A stretch of DNA of 40,415 nucleotides from JAATGA01 sp047605605 (GTDB lineage: Bacteria; Pseudomonadota; Alphaproteobacteria; Rhodobacterales; Rhodobacteraceae). The stretch spans positions 1-40,415 of the forward strand of contig JASGFG010000028.1 of assembly GCA_047605605.1 (NCBI GenBank), read 5' to 3'. The notes under the pieces were generated by a model. That model was not told where the DNA came from and ran no database searches. It saw nothing but the letters and a program-made list of their open reading frames with translations. This document shows, piece after piece, positions 7,099 through 15,691 of this stretch (its first letter is position 1; each line of letters starts with the position of its first letter). The position numbers and the translations under genes were made by a program.

Positions 7099-8393
7099 AG
7101 CCAGAGTTTCTCTGGCTGGAAAGCGAAGGGCCGGATGCGCCGCTGCTGCGGCAGGCGCAGGCGGCCCTTTTCGTTTCCGGGGCCCCGCGGGTTCTAGGCC
7201 TTGCCGTCTCGGGCGGCAGCGATTCCATGGCGATGCTGCATCTGATGGCGCGGGCGGCATCCCATGCGGGGGGGCAGGTGCGGGCGGTCACGGTCGACCA
7301 TGCCTTGCGCGCCGGTTCGGCCGAGGAGGCCGCCTTTGTTGGCCAGGTTTGCGCGACCCTTGGCGTGCCCCATCACACCCTGCTTTGGGACCATGATGAA
7401 ATTGCCGGAAACCTTCAGGATCAGGCGCGCAAGGCGCGGTATGGGCTGATCTGCGGTTGGGCTTTGGCCAAGGGCATCCGGCAGGTCGCGGTCGCCCATA
7501 CCGCCGACGATCAGGCCGAGACCTTCCTGATGGGCCTGTCGCGCGCTGCCGGGCTGGAGGGGCTGTCGGGAATGCGCCCGCTGTGGCGCGACGGGGACGT
7601 GACCTTCCGGCGCCCCTTTCTGGGCCTGAGCCGCGACGCCATGCGCAGCTATATGGTCAGGCACGGGCTGGAGTGGCGCGACGACCCGTCGAACGAGAAT
7701 GACAGATTTCAGCGCGTTAGGGCGCGGCGCGCGCTCAAGGCGCTGAAACCGCTGGGGATCACCGCCGCACGGTTGAGCGAGACAATCGGTCACCTGTCGC
7801 AAAGCCTAGGCGTTGTCGGTGAGGCGACCGCGGAAATCTTCGGGCGGATCGGCAGCGATGCGAATGGCGCGGTCGCCCTGCGCCATGGGGTATTCGAGCC
7901 GGACGGGAACGGGTTTTTCTATATCGGCGACGAACGGCGGCGGCTTTTGCTACTGGCGGTGCTGCGATGGATTTCCCGACCAGAACATCCCCCGCGCGCC
8001 GAGGCGGTCGGCCGCGTGCTCGACGCCATCCGCAATGGCCGCGACAGCACGCTGGGCGGATGCCGCATCAGGATGAGCAAGGGCGAGAATATCCTGATCG
8101 TGCGCGAACCAAGGGCGGTCGCGGGCCTGTCCTCGCCCACCGATGCGCTGTGGGACAATCGGTGGCGCCTGTTCGGCCCGCACAAGCCCGATCTTGAAAT
8201 CCGCGCGCTTGGCGCCGATGGCCTGTGCGACTGCCCGGACTGGCGCGCGACCGGGCTTTCGCGCGATGTGCTGATCGTCAGCCCCGCCGTCTGGGACGGG
8301 CCGCGGCTGATCGCCGCGCCGCTGGCGGGAAAAGCCTGCGGCTGGACGGCGACAATCGACCGCAGCCTGCCCGAGTTCATCATATCGCATTGA
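7089..8393 (+). CDS. tilS: tRNA(Ile)-lysidine synthase TilS
   Basis: The product is a 434-residue N-type ATP pyrophosphatase that uses ATP and lysine to convert C34 of the tRNA-Ile CAU anticodon to lysidine, so that it reads AUA. The PP-loop SGGSDS is at residues 41-46, with further family motifs VDHALR, AHTADDQAET and WRDDPSNEN. The start is a GTG at 7089 inside the end of cpoB, with no strong ribosome-binding site. No good alternative lies before the PP-loop, so coupling to cpoB translation is likely. It ends 76 bases before the preferred ftsH start. Confidence 0.93.
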   Translation: MPVEPEFLWLESEGPDAPLLRQAQAALFVSGAPRVLGLAVSGGSDSMAMLHLMARAASHAGGQVRAVTVDHALRAGSAEEAAFVGQVCATLGVPHHTLLWDHDEIAGNLQDQARKARYGLICGWALAKGIRQVAVAHTADDQAETFLMGLSRAAGLEGLSGMRPLWRDGDVTFRRPFLGLSRDAMRSYMVRHGLEWRDDPSNENDRFQRVRARRALKALKPLGITAARLSETIGHLSQSLGVVGEATAEIFGRIGSDANGAVALRHGVFEPDGNGFFYIGDERRRLLLLAVLRWISRPEHPPRAEAVGRVLDAIRNGRDSTLGGCRIRMSKGENILIVREPRAVAGLSSPTDALWDNRWRLFGPHKPDLEIRALGADGLCDCPDWRATGLSRDVLIVSPAVWDGPRLIAAPLAGKACGWTATIDRSLPEFIISH

Positions 8394-8469
8394 ACCCCCC
8401 GCGGTAATGACTATCTTGTCTGCCAAGACCGCCGCCCACCCTCCGGGCAGGCGAATTGAGGAGTTTTCG

Positions 8470-10383
8470 TTGGGCAACGCACGCAACATCGCCTTTTGGG
8501 TCGTCCTGTTCCTGCTGATCCTTGCGCTGTTCAACCTGTTCTCGGGCGGGCAGACGACCATGGCGTCGCGGACGCTGTCCTATTCCGATTTCGTTTCCCG
8601 CGTCGACGCGGGCGAAGTGTCCAGCGTGGTGCTGGACGGCGAAAGGGTGAATGTCCGCACCAAGGACGGCAATCAATATGCCGTCGTCAAACCCGATGGT
8701 GAACAGATCACCGACCGGCTGATCGCCAAGGGGGTCGAGGTTCAGGCCAAGCCGCAGGAACAGTCGGGCTTCATGTCGCTGATCTCGCTTTGGCTGCCGT
8801 TCATCCTGCTGATCGGCATCTGGATCTTCTTCATGAACCGGATGCAGGGCGGCGGGCGCGGCGGGGCCATGGGATTCGGCAAGTCGCGCGCAAAGCTTTT
8901 GACCGAAAAGCATGGCCGTGTGACCTTTGACGATGTGGCAGGCATCGACGAGGCCAAGGAAGAACTTGAGGAAATCGTGGAATTCCTGCGCAATCCGCAG
9001 AAATTCAGCCGTCTGGGCGGCAAGATCCCCAAGGGTGCGCTGCTGGTCGGCCCGCCCGGCACCGGGAAAACCCTGCTGGCGCGCGCCATCGCGGGCGAGG
9101 CCGGGGTGCCGTTCTTCACCATCTCCGGCTCCGACTTCGTGGAGATGTTCGTGGGCGTTGGTGCGTCCCGCGTGCGCGACATGTTCGAGCAGGCGAAAAA
9201 GAACGCCCCCTGCATCGTCTTCATCGACGAGATCGACGCCGTGGGCCGGGCGCGCGGCGTCGGCATCGGCGGCGGCAATGACGAACGCGAACAGACGCTG
9301 AACCAGCTTCTGGTGGAAATGGACGGGTTCGAGGCGAACGAGGGCGTGATCATCGTCGCCGCCACCAACCGCAAGGACGTGCTGGACCCCGCGCTGCTGC
9401 GCCCGGGCCGGTTCGACCGCCAGATCCATGTGCCGAACCCCGACATCAAGGGGCGCGAGAAAATCCTGAACGTCCACGCCCGCAAGGTGCCGCTGGGGCC
9501 GGATGTCGACCTGCGCACCATCGCGCGCGGCACGCCGGGTTTCTCGGGCGCCGACCTGATGAACCTGGTGAACGAGGCCGCGCTGATGGCCGCCCGCGTC
9601 GGCCGCCGCTTTGTCACCATGGACGATTTCGAGAATGCCAAGGACAAGGTGATGATGGGCGCGGAACGCCGCTCCATGGTCCTGACGCCGGAGCAAAAGG
9701 AAAAGACCGCCTATCACGAGGCCGGTCACGCCATCGTCGGCATGAACCTGCCGAAATGCGACCCTGTGTATAAAGCTACGATCATTCCCCGCGGCGGTGC
9801 CCTGGGGATGGTGGTCAGCCTGCCTGAAATGGATCGGCTGAACATGCACAAGGACGAGGGCAAGCAGAAGATCGCGATGACCATGGCCGGCAAGGCCGCC
9901 GAAATCATCAAATACGGCGAGGAAGGCGTGTCCTCCGGCCCGGCGGGCGACATCCAGCAGGCTTCGGGTCTGGCGCGGGCCATGGTGATGCGGTGGGGCA
10001 TGTCCGATGCCGTCGGCAACATCGACTATGCCGAGGCGCATGAGGGCTATAATGGCCAGACCGCCGGTTTCTCGGTTTCCGCGACGACCAAGCAGATGAT
10101 CGAGGCCGAGGTCAAACGCCTGATCGACGAGGGCTATGAGACCGCCTACCGCATTCTGACCGAGAAATCCGCGGATTTCGAGCGGCTGGCAAAGGGTCTG
10201 CTGGAATACGAAACCCTGACCGGCGACGAGATCCGCAAGGTCATGGCGGGCGAGGTTCTGGGCGGCGATGACGACAGCGATGCCTCGTCCAGCTCGGGCG
10301 GGGGGTCGGTGCTGGCCATTCCCAAGACCAAGCCCAAGTCGCAAAAGACCGACGGCGGGATGGAGCCGGAGCCGCTGGCGTGA
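8470..10383 (+). CDS. ftsH: ATP-dependent zinc metalloprotease FtsH
   Basis: The product is a 637-residue AAA+ membrane protease that degrades misfolded membrane proteins and short-lived regulators. Two N-terminal helices (about 5-23 and 104-125) flank a periplasmic domain. The AAA module has Walker A GPPGTGKT (194-201), Walker B VFIDEID and the second region of homology DPALLRPGRFDR. The zinc site is HEAGH at 416-420. The preferred start is TTG at 8470: GAGGAG at 8458-8463 lies 6 bases upstream, and the protein then begins LGNARNIAFW, like family members. An ATG at 8407 would add 21 polar residues with no good ribosome-binding site. Confidence 0.96.
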   Translation: MGNARNIAFWVVLFLLILALFNLFSGGQTTMASRTLSYSDFVSRVDAGEVSSVVLDGERVNVRTKDGNQYAVVKPDGEQITDRLIAKGVEVQAKPQEQSGFMSLISLWLPFILLIGIWIFFMNRMQGGGRGGAMGFGKSRAKLLTEKHGRVTFDDVAGIDEAKEELEEIVEFLRNPQKFSRLGGKIPKGALLVGPPGTGKTLLARAIAGEAGVPFFTISGSDFVEMFVGVGASRVRDMFEQAKKNAPCIVFIDEIDAVGRARGVGIGGGNDEREQTLNQLLVEMDGFEANEGVIIVAATNRKDVLDPALLRPGRFDRQIHVPNPDIKGREKILNVHARKVPLGPDVDLRTIARGTPGFSGADLMNLVNEAALMAARVGRRFVTMDDFENAKDKVMMGAERRSMVLTPEQKEKTAYHEAGHAIVGMNLPKCDPVYKATIIPRGGALGMVVSLPEMDRLNMHKDEGKQKIAMTMAGKAAEIIKYGEEGVSSGPAGDIQQASGLARAMVMRWGMSDAVGNIDYAEAHEGYNGQTAGFSVSATTKQMIEAEVKRLIDEGYETAYRILTEKSADFERLAKGLLEYETLTGDEIRKVMAGEVLGGDDDSDASSSSGGGSVLAIPKTKPKSQKTDGGMEPEPLA

Positions 10384-11159
10384 CCGACCCGACAAACGAC
10401 TGGAACCCCGGAGCTTACGCAAAGTTCCGGGGTTTGCGTTTGCGCCCGGCGCTGGACCTGCTGGCGCAGGTGGGTGCCTTGCCTGCGGGCGATGTGATCG
10501 ACCTTGGCTGCGGCGATGGGGCGGTGGGACCGCCTCTCGCTGCGCGCTTTCCCGACCGGCCGCGGATCGGGGTCGACCTGTCCCCCGCCATGCTTGAGCG
10601 GGCGCGGGCGACCGGCGGCTATGACCGGCTGGATCTGGCCGACATTGCGACCTGGGTGCCCGAAACCCCGCCCGCGCTGATCTTTTCCAATGCCGCGCTG
10701 CAATGGCTGGACCGGCACGAGGTGCTGATCCCGCGCCTTGCCGGCCTTCTGGCGCCGGGCGGCGTGCTGGCGGTGCAGATGCCGCGCCAGCAGGACGCGC
10801 CCTCGCACCGGTTGATGCGCGAAACCGCCATGGCGCTGTTTCCCGGCCGCTTTACCGGCGAGGAAAGGCCCGTGGCGCAGCCCCCTGCCCTTTACGCCCG
10901 CCTGCTGGCCGGGTCGGGCGCGGCTTCGGTCTGGGAAACCGAATACCTGCAACGGCTGGCCCCGGTCGCCCAGGGCCATCCCGTGCGCCATTTCACCGCC
11001 TCGACCGGGATGCGCCCGATCCTTGCGCAGCTGGACGAGGTGGAAACGGCGGCCTATCTTGCCGCCTATGACGCGGCCCTGACCCTGGCCTATCCGGCCG
11101 AGGCGGACGGGTCGGTGTTCTTTCCCTTTCGCCGCCTGTTCTTCATGCTGAGCCGCTGA
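10380..11159 (+). CDS. Class I SAM methyltransferase, trans-aconitate 2-methyltransferase-like
   Basis: The product is 259 residues and soluble. The SAM-binding motif VIDLGCGDGAVG spans about residues 39-50, followed by an acidic loop (IGVDLSPAML) and FSNAALQWLD, a stretch typical of Tam proteins. Tam methylates trans-aconitate, a side product that inhibits the TCA cycle. Substrate specificity cannot be read from the sequence, so no symbol is given. The GTG start overlaps the ftsH stop (GTGA at 10380-10383), suggesting coupling. The MOSC gene starts three bases after its stop. Confidence 0.85.
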   Translation: MTDPTNDWNPGAYAKFRGLRLRPALDLLAQVGALPAGDVIDLGCGDGAVGPPLAARFPDRPRIGVDLSPAMLERARATGGYDRLDLADIATWVPETPPALIFSNAALQWLDRHEVLIPRLAGLLAPGGVLAVQMPRQQDAPSHRLMRETAMALFPGRFTGEERPVAQPPALYARLLAGSGAASVWETEYLQRLAPVAQGHPVRHFTASTGMRPILAQLDEVETAAYLAAYDAALTLAYPAEADGSVFFPFRRLFFMLSR

Positions 11160-11162
11160 GCC

Positions 11163-11759
11163 ATGCCCGTTCTGAAACCCACCGACTTCATCGGCACGAT
11201 CATCTGGCTGGGCCATGTTCGCGACCGCGAGTCGGCGCTGGAATCAGCGACGGTGCAAAGCCTGCGGCTGGACTTTGCCGGGCCCGAGGGCGAGGCGCAT
11301 GGCGGCCTGACCCGGCCGTCGTGCAGCCGGGTGGCCGCGCAATATCCGCGCGACACCGAAATCCGCAATACCCGCCAGCTTTCGGTGCTGTCGGCCGAAG
11401 ATCTGGACAGGATCGCCGCCAACATGGGCCTGCCGGACCTCGACCCTGCGCTGGTCGGCGCCACGATGGTGATCCGGGGCATCCCGGATTTCAGCCACCT
11501 GCCCCCTTCGTCCCGGCTTCAGGCCGAGGGCGGGGCGACCATCGTGGTCGATCTGGAAAACCGCCCCTGTGTGTTGCCGGCCCGGCCGATCGAAACCCGC
11601 CATCCCGGTTTCGGCGCGAAATTCAAGCGCGCGGCCGAAGGGTTGCGCGGCTTTGTCGGCTGGGTCGAGCGCGAGGGGACAGTGCATCTGGGCGAGACCA
11701 TGCGCCTGCACATCCCCGACCAGCCGGTCTGGGCGAATCTTGCCGCGGCTCGCGCCTGA
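11163..11759 (+). CDS. MOSC domain protein
   Basis: The product is a 198-residue single-domain MOSC (molybdenum cofactor sulfurase C-terminal) protein. The expected conserved cysteine is in the NRPCV context (about residue 138), with downstream basic residues FGAKFKRAAEGLRG. MOSC proteins bind or transfer sulfur in Moco-related reactions or, in YiiM/YuaD relatives, reduce N-hydroxylated bases. Which applies here is unknown. There is no signal peptide or membrane helix. It lies three bases after the Tam-like gene and about 76 bp before fhs; a small hairpin (GCCGGA/TCCGGC, 11797-11811) lies in that gap. Confidence 0.85.
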   Translation: MPVLKPTDFIGTIIWLGHVRDRESALESATVQSLRLDFAGPEGEAHGGLTRPSCSRVAAQYPRDTEIRNTRQLSVLSAEDLDRIAANMGLPDLDPALVGATMVIRGIPDFSHLPPSSRLQAEGGATIVVDLENRPCVLPARPIETRHPGFGAKFKRAAEGLRGFVGWVEREGTVHLGETMRLHIPDQPVWANLAAARA

Positions 11760-11835
11760 CAATTTGCGTGCGTCCCACCGCCTGCGTTTCTAGACTGCCG
11801 GAAAATCCGGCGGGATACGCTGACAAGGGGGGAAC

Positions 11836-13509
11836 ATGGCTTTCGGTTCGGATATCGAGATCGCCCGCGCGGCGCAAAAGCTGCCGATACAGGACATCGG
11901 TGCCCGGCTGGGCATCCCGGCGCAGGATCTGATCCCCTATGGCCATGACAAGGCCAAGGTCGGCGCCGGATTCATCCGCGGGCTGGCCGGGCGGCCCGAT
12001 GGCAGGCTGATCCTTGTCACCGCGATCAACCCCACCCCTGCGGGCGAGGGCAAGACCACCACCACCGTCGGGCTTGGCGATGCGCTGAACCACATCGGCA
12101 AGCGGGCCGTGATCTGCATCCGCGAGGCGAGCCTTGGGCCGAACTTTGGCATGAAGGGGGGCGCCGCAGGCGGCGGCATGGCGCAGATCGTCCCGATGGA
12201 GGAGATGAACCTGCACTTCACCGGGGATTTCCACGCCATCACCTCGGCGCACAACCTGCTGGCGGCGATGATCGACAACCACATCTATTGGGGCAACGAA
12301 CTGGACATCGACACCCGCCGCATCACATGGCGCCGGGTGATGGACATGAACGACCGGGCGCTGCGCGATGCCGTCGTGTCGCTGGGCGGCGTCAGGAACG
12401 GCTTTCCCCGGCAAAGCGGCTTTGACATCACCGTCGCCTCGGAAGTCATGGCAATCCTGTGCCTGTCGCGCAGCCTGACAGAGCTGGAGGATCGGCTGAG
12501 CCAGATCGTCATCGGCTATACCCGCGACAAACGGCCGGTCCATGCGCGCGACCTGAAGGCGCAGGGGGCGATGACGGTGCTTCTGAAGGATGCGCTGCAA
12601 CCGAACCTGGTGCAGACGCTGGAGAACAACCCCGCCTTCGTCCACGGCGGCCCCTTTGCCAATATCGCGCATGGCTGCAATTCGGTCATGGCAACCACGA
12701 CCGCGCTGAAACTGGCCGATTACGTCGTGACCGAGGCCGGATTCGGCGCCGACCTCGGGGCCGAAAAGTTCTTTGACATCAAGTGCCGCAAGGCCGGGCT
12801 GACGCCCGCGGCGGCCGTGATCGTCGCCACCGTGCGCGCGATGAAGATGAACGGCGGCGTCGCCCGGGCCGAGCTGGGGGCCGGGAATGTCGAGGCGGTG
12901 CGCAGGGGCTGTCCCAACCTTGGCCGCCATATCGAGAATGTGAAGGCGTTCGGCGTGCCCGTGGTCGTGGCAATCAATCATTTCGGCACCGATACCGCCG
13001 ATGAAATCCGCGCCGTTCAGGACTATGCCGCCAGCCTGGGCGTGCAGGCGATCCTGTGCCGCCACTGGGCCGAAGGCGGCGCCGGGGCGGCGGATCTGGC
13101 GCGAAAGGTGGTCGATCTGGCCGAAACCCCGTCGCAGTTCGCGCCGCTTTACCCCGACGACATGGGATTGTTCCACAAGATCGAGACCATCGCGCACCGC
13201 ATCTATCGTGCAGCCGAGGTCACGGCCGATGCGACGATCCGCGACCAGCTTCATGCCTGGGAGGCTGCGGGATACGGGCACCTGCCGGTCTGCATCGCCA
13301 AGACGCAATACAGCTTTTCCACCGATCCCACCCTGCGCGGCGCGCCCGAGGGCCATGTGGTCCCGGTGCGCGAGGTGCGGCTTTCGGCGGGGGCGGGTTT
13401 CATCGTCGCCATCTGCGGCGAGATCATGACCATGCCCGGCCTGCCCTCGCACCCGGCGGCGGAAACCATCGGGCTGAATGCCGAAGGCCAGATCGAGGGT
13501 CTGTTCTGA
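11836..13509 (+). CDS. fhs: Formate-tetrahydrofolate ligase Fhs
   Basis: The product is a 557-residue cytoplasmic enzyme: formate + THF + ATP gives 10-formyl-THF + ADP + phosphate. The nucleotide site is NPTPAGEGKTTTT (about residues 66-77), followed by the family-typical REASLGPNFGMKGGAAGGG and HFTGDFHAI stretches. The length matches the family (about 555). The start is supported by GGGGGG just upstream of ATG 11836. Downstream are a chorismate mutase and folD, which converts the product to methylene-THF, making a one-carbon cluster. In Rhodobacteraceae, Fhs often serves formate or C1 oxidation; that context is not shown here. Confidence 0.97.
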   Translation: MAFGSDIEIARAAQKLPIQDIGARLGIPAQDLIPYGHDKAKVGAGFIRGLAGRPDGRLILVTAINPTPAGEGKTTTTVGLGDALNHIGKRAVICIREASLGPNFGMKGGAAGGGMAQIVPMEEMNLHFTGDFHAITSAHNLLAAMIDNHIYWGNELDIDTRRITWRRVMDMNDRALRDAVVSLGGVRNGFPRQSGFDITVASEVMAILCLSRSLTELEDRLSQIVIGYTRDKRPVHARDLKAQGAMTVLLKDALQPNLVQTLENNPAFVHGGPFANIAHGCNSVMATTTALKLADYVVTEAGFGADLGAEKFFDIKCRKAGLTPAAAVIVATVRAMKMNGGVARAELGAGNVEAVRRGCPNLGRHIENVKAFGVPVVVAINHFGTDTADEIRAVQDYAASLGVQAILCRHWAEGGAGAADLARKVVDLAETPSQFAPLYPDDMGLFHKIETIAHRIYRAAEVTADATIRDQLHAWEAAGYGHLPVCIAKTQYSFSTDPTLRGAPEGHVVPVREVRLSAGAGFIVAICGEIMTMPGLPSHPAAETIGLNAEGQIEGLF

Positions 13510-13569
13510 TCGCGGCTTGACCTTTGCGCTTCGGGGCCGGTAACTCGCCCCCAAGCGAAGGGGAAGGCC

Positions 13570-13884
13570 ATGAACGAACCCGCCGACTGCCGGTCGATGA
13601 CCGAACTGCGTGCCGCAATCGACGCGCTGGATGGCGAAATCGTCGCACTGCTGGCGCGGCGGGCGGGCTATATCGACCGCGCGATCCAGCTGAAACCGGC
13701 CGAGGGGCTGCCAGCCCGCATCGACGACCGGGTGGAGGATGTGGTGGCCAAGGTCCGGGCACGGGCCGCGGCCGCCGCGCTCGACCCTGGTCTGGCGGAA
13801 ACGGTCTGGCGCGCCGTGATCGAATGGTCGATCGCGCGGGAAGAGGCGATTCTGGGGGTCGACCCCCCGAAGGAGGGCGGATGA
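13570..13884 (+). CDS. AroQ-class chorismate mutase
   Basis: The product is a 104-residue all-helical chorismate mutase (chorismate to prephenate, toward Phe and Tyr). The family N-terminal helix LRAAIDALDGEIVALLARR (from about residue 13) carries the active-site arginines R14 and R31, then K41 in IQLKP. The C-terminal helix contains VWRAVIEWSIARE. It is a short, stand-alone form like PchB or monofunctional AroQ, with no signal peptide, so cytoplasmic. AAGGGGAAGG precedes the ATG. Its stop overlaps folD (ATGA, 13881-13884). Its position between two folate C1 genes gives no obvious metabolic reason. An isochorismate-pyruvate lyase activity cannot be excluded. Confidence 0.88.
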   Translation: MNEPADCRSMTELRAAIDALDGEIVALLARRAGYIDRAIQLKPAEGLPARIDDRVEDVVAKVRARAAAAALDPGLAETVWRAVIEWSIAREEAILGVDPPKEGG

Positions 13885-14771
13885 CGGCCAGGGTGATCGA
13901 CGGCAAGGCCTTTGCGGCCGGGGTCCGGGCGCGGGTTGCGGCGCATGTCGCGCGCCTGCGCGAGGAACAGGGGCTTCAGCCCGGTCTGGCCGTTGTCCTG
14001 GTCGGCGAAGACCCCGCGAGCCAGGTCTATGTCCGCAACAAGGGGATCCAGACCGTCGAGGCGGGGATGGCCTCGTTCGAGCACAAGCTGCCCGCCGACA
14101 CGCCCGAGGCCGACCTGCTGGCGCTGATCGGCCGGCTGAACGCCGACCCCGTGGTTCACGGCATCCTGGTGCAGCTGCCGCTGCCGGGGCATGTGAATGC
14201 GGAACTGGTGATCAACTCCATCGACCCGGCCAAGGATGTGGACGGGTTCCATATCTCGAACGTCGGGCTGCTGGGGACTGGGCAGAAGGCCATGGTGCCC
14301 TGCACGCCGCTGGGGTGCCTGATGATGCTGCGCGACCAGCTGGGATCGCTGGCCGGGCTGAATGCGGTGGTCGTCGGCCGATCGAACATCGTGGGCAAGC
14401 CGATGGCGCAACTGCTGTTGGGCGACAGTTGCACCGTGACCATCGCGCACAGCCGAACCCGCGACCTGCCCGAGATCTGCCGCCGCGCCGACATCCTCGT
14501 CGCCGCCGTCGGGCGGCCCGAGATGATCCGGGGCGACTGGGTGAAACCCGGTGCGACGGTGATCGACGTGGGCATCAACCGGGTGGAACGTGACGGCCGG
14601 ACCCGCCTTGTCGGCGATGTGGCCTATGCCGAGGCCGCCGCCGTTGCGGGCGCGATCACGCCGGTTCCGGGCGGCGTCGGTCCGATGACCATCGCCTGCC
14701 TGCTGGCCAATACGCTGACCGCCTGCTGCCGGTCCCACGACCTGCCCGAACCCGAGGGGTTGACCGCCTGA
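13881..14771 (+). CDS. folD: FolD, methylene-THF dehydrogenase/cyclohydrolase
   Basis: The product is a 296-residue bifunctional cytoplasmic enzyme linking 5,10-methylene-, methenyl- and 10-formyl-THF with NADP. The active-site YxxxK is Y50-VRN-K54. Other signatures are DVDGFH (119-124), PCTPLG (140-145), the Rossmann GRSNIVGKP (166-174) and the C-terminal PVPGGVGPMT. The length is normal. The start is the ATG overlapping the chorismate mutase stop; an open extension upstream in this frame runs across that gene and was rejected. Together with fhs this gives formate-to-methylene-THF interconversion. Confidence 0.97.
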   Translation: MTARVIDGKAFAAGVRARVAAHVARLREEQGLQPGLAVVLVGEDPASQVYVRNKGIQTVEAGMASFEHKLPADTPEADLLALIGRLNADPVVHGILVQLPLPGHVNAELVINSIDPAKDVDGFHISNVGLLGTGQKAMVPCTPLGCLMMLRDQLGSLAGLNAVVVGRSNIVGKPMAQLLLGDSCTVTIAHSRTRDLPEICRRADILVAAVGRPEMIRGDWVKPGATVIDVGINRVERDGRTRLVGDVAYAEAAAVAGAITPVPGGVGPMTIACLLANTLTACCRSHDLPEPEGLTA

Positions 14772-14891
14772 CCGCCGGCGGGGCAGCGTCACGGATTTGC
14801 CACAATTCGCGCTGCATCCGGGCAGGTATATTGCCTTCGGTTTTCAGGGTGTTAGATGAAAGCCCAGTAGCGAGATGGCGCCGGGGGGCGC

Positions 14892-15665
14892 ATGTCACGA
14901 TTTCTGTCGCATTGGAAGGCCGACCTGTCGACGCCAGTGCCCCTGGTGCTGTGGGTGGTGCTGACGGTCATCGTCGCACTGGCCGGGCCGTTCGGCACGC
15001 TGGAGGAACTGCGCCTGCCCGCCCGCCTGCTGGTCTGGGGGGGGATCATCGGCGGGTCGATCCTGGTCGGGACAGGATGCCGCGCCCTGGTGCATGAGGT
15101 TCTGGGGCTGCGCGATTTTCTGCGGGGGGCGCCCGTCATCGCGCTTCTGGTGGTGGCGATCTGCACCTGGCCGGTCCATACGCTGGCCACCGTCATGACG
15201 CGGCCCGAAAACTCGAATGTCCTGAGCCTTGGCGAAATGGCGCTGTTCATCGCGGCCGTTTCGGTCGGCGTCGGTGCCTTCCGCGAGGTTCTGGCCCGTG
15301 ACGCGGGCGAAAGCATCGAGGCTGCCGCGCAGGTGGAACCGGCGGCGTCCCCCCTGCCCCGGCTGATCGACCGCCTGCCTGCCGAAACACGCGCGCCTCT
15401 GGTCTCGATCTCTGGGCGCAACCATTATGTCGATGTGGTCACGCTTGCCGGACGCGCCAGTCTGCTGATGCGCTTTGCCGATGCGCTGGTCGAAGCCGAG
15501 GGGGCAGAGGGCGCGCAGATCCATCGGTCGCATTGGGTGGCGTGGGATGCCGTTGAAAGCGCCGGCATCGAGGGCGCGCGCGCCTGGGTGATGCTGCGCA
15601 ATGGCGCGCAACTGCCCGTCAGCCGCAACCACAGGGAAAAATTGGTGGAGCGGGGGCTGCTCTAG
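14892..15665 (+). CDS. Membrane-anchored LytTR-family DNA-binding regulator
   Basis: The product is 257 residues. Four predicted membrane helices (about 18-37, 47-66, 81-98 and 113-132) are followed by a linker and a C-terminal LytTR DNA-binding domain (about 160-257). Recognisable parts are PLVSISGRNHYVDVV, QIHRSHWVAW and LPVSRNHREKL. There is no receiver domain, so this is not a classical response regulator. The layout implies a one-component sensor whose membrane part perceives a signal and whose cytoplasmic tail binds DNA. It is a lone gene: 120 bp separate it from folD, and the next gene converges on it. Its target is unknown. Confidence 0.87.
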   Translation: MSRFLSHWKADLSTPVPLVLWVVLTVIVALAGPFGTLEELRLPARLLVWGGIIGGSILVGTGCRALVHEVLGLRDFLRGAPVIALLVVAICTWPVHTLATVMTRPENSNVLSLGEMALFIAAVSVGVGAFREVLARDAGESIEAAAQVEPAASPLPRLIDRLPAETRAPLVSISGRNHYVDVVTLAGRASLLMRFADALVEAEGAEGAQIHRSHWVAWDAVESAGIEGARAWVMLRNGAQLPVSRNHREKLVERGLL

Positions 15666-15691
15666 CCCGACCCCGGCCCCCGACGGCCTTC

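Noticed and set aside
8380..10422. 680-codon minus-strand frame opposite ftsH
   Set aside because: It is a His/Arg/Ala-rich shadow of ftsH with no recognisable domain; FtsH motifs on the plus strand are intact.
11760..11835. Folate-type riboswitch before fhs
   Set aside because: The gap is only 76 bp with a single 6-bp hairpin; no known folate riboswitch core could be recognised.
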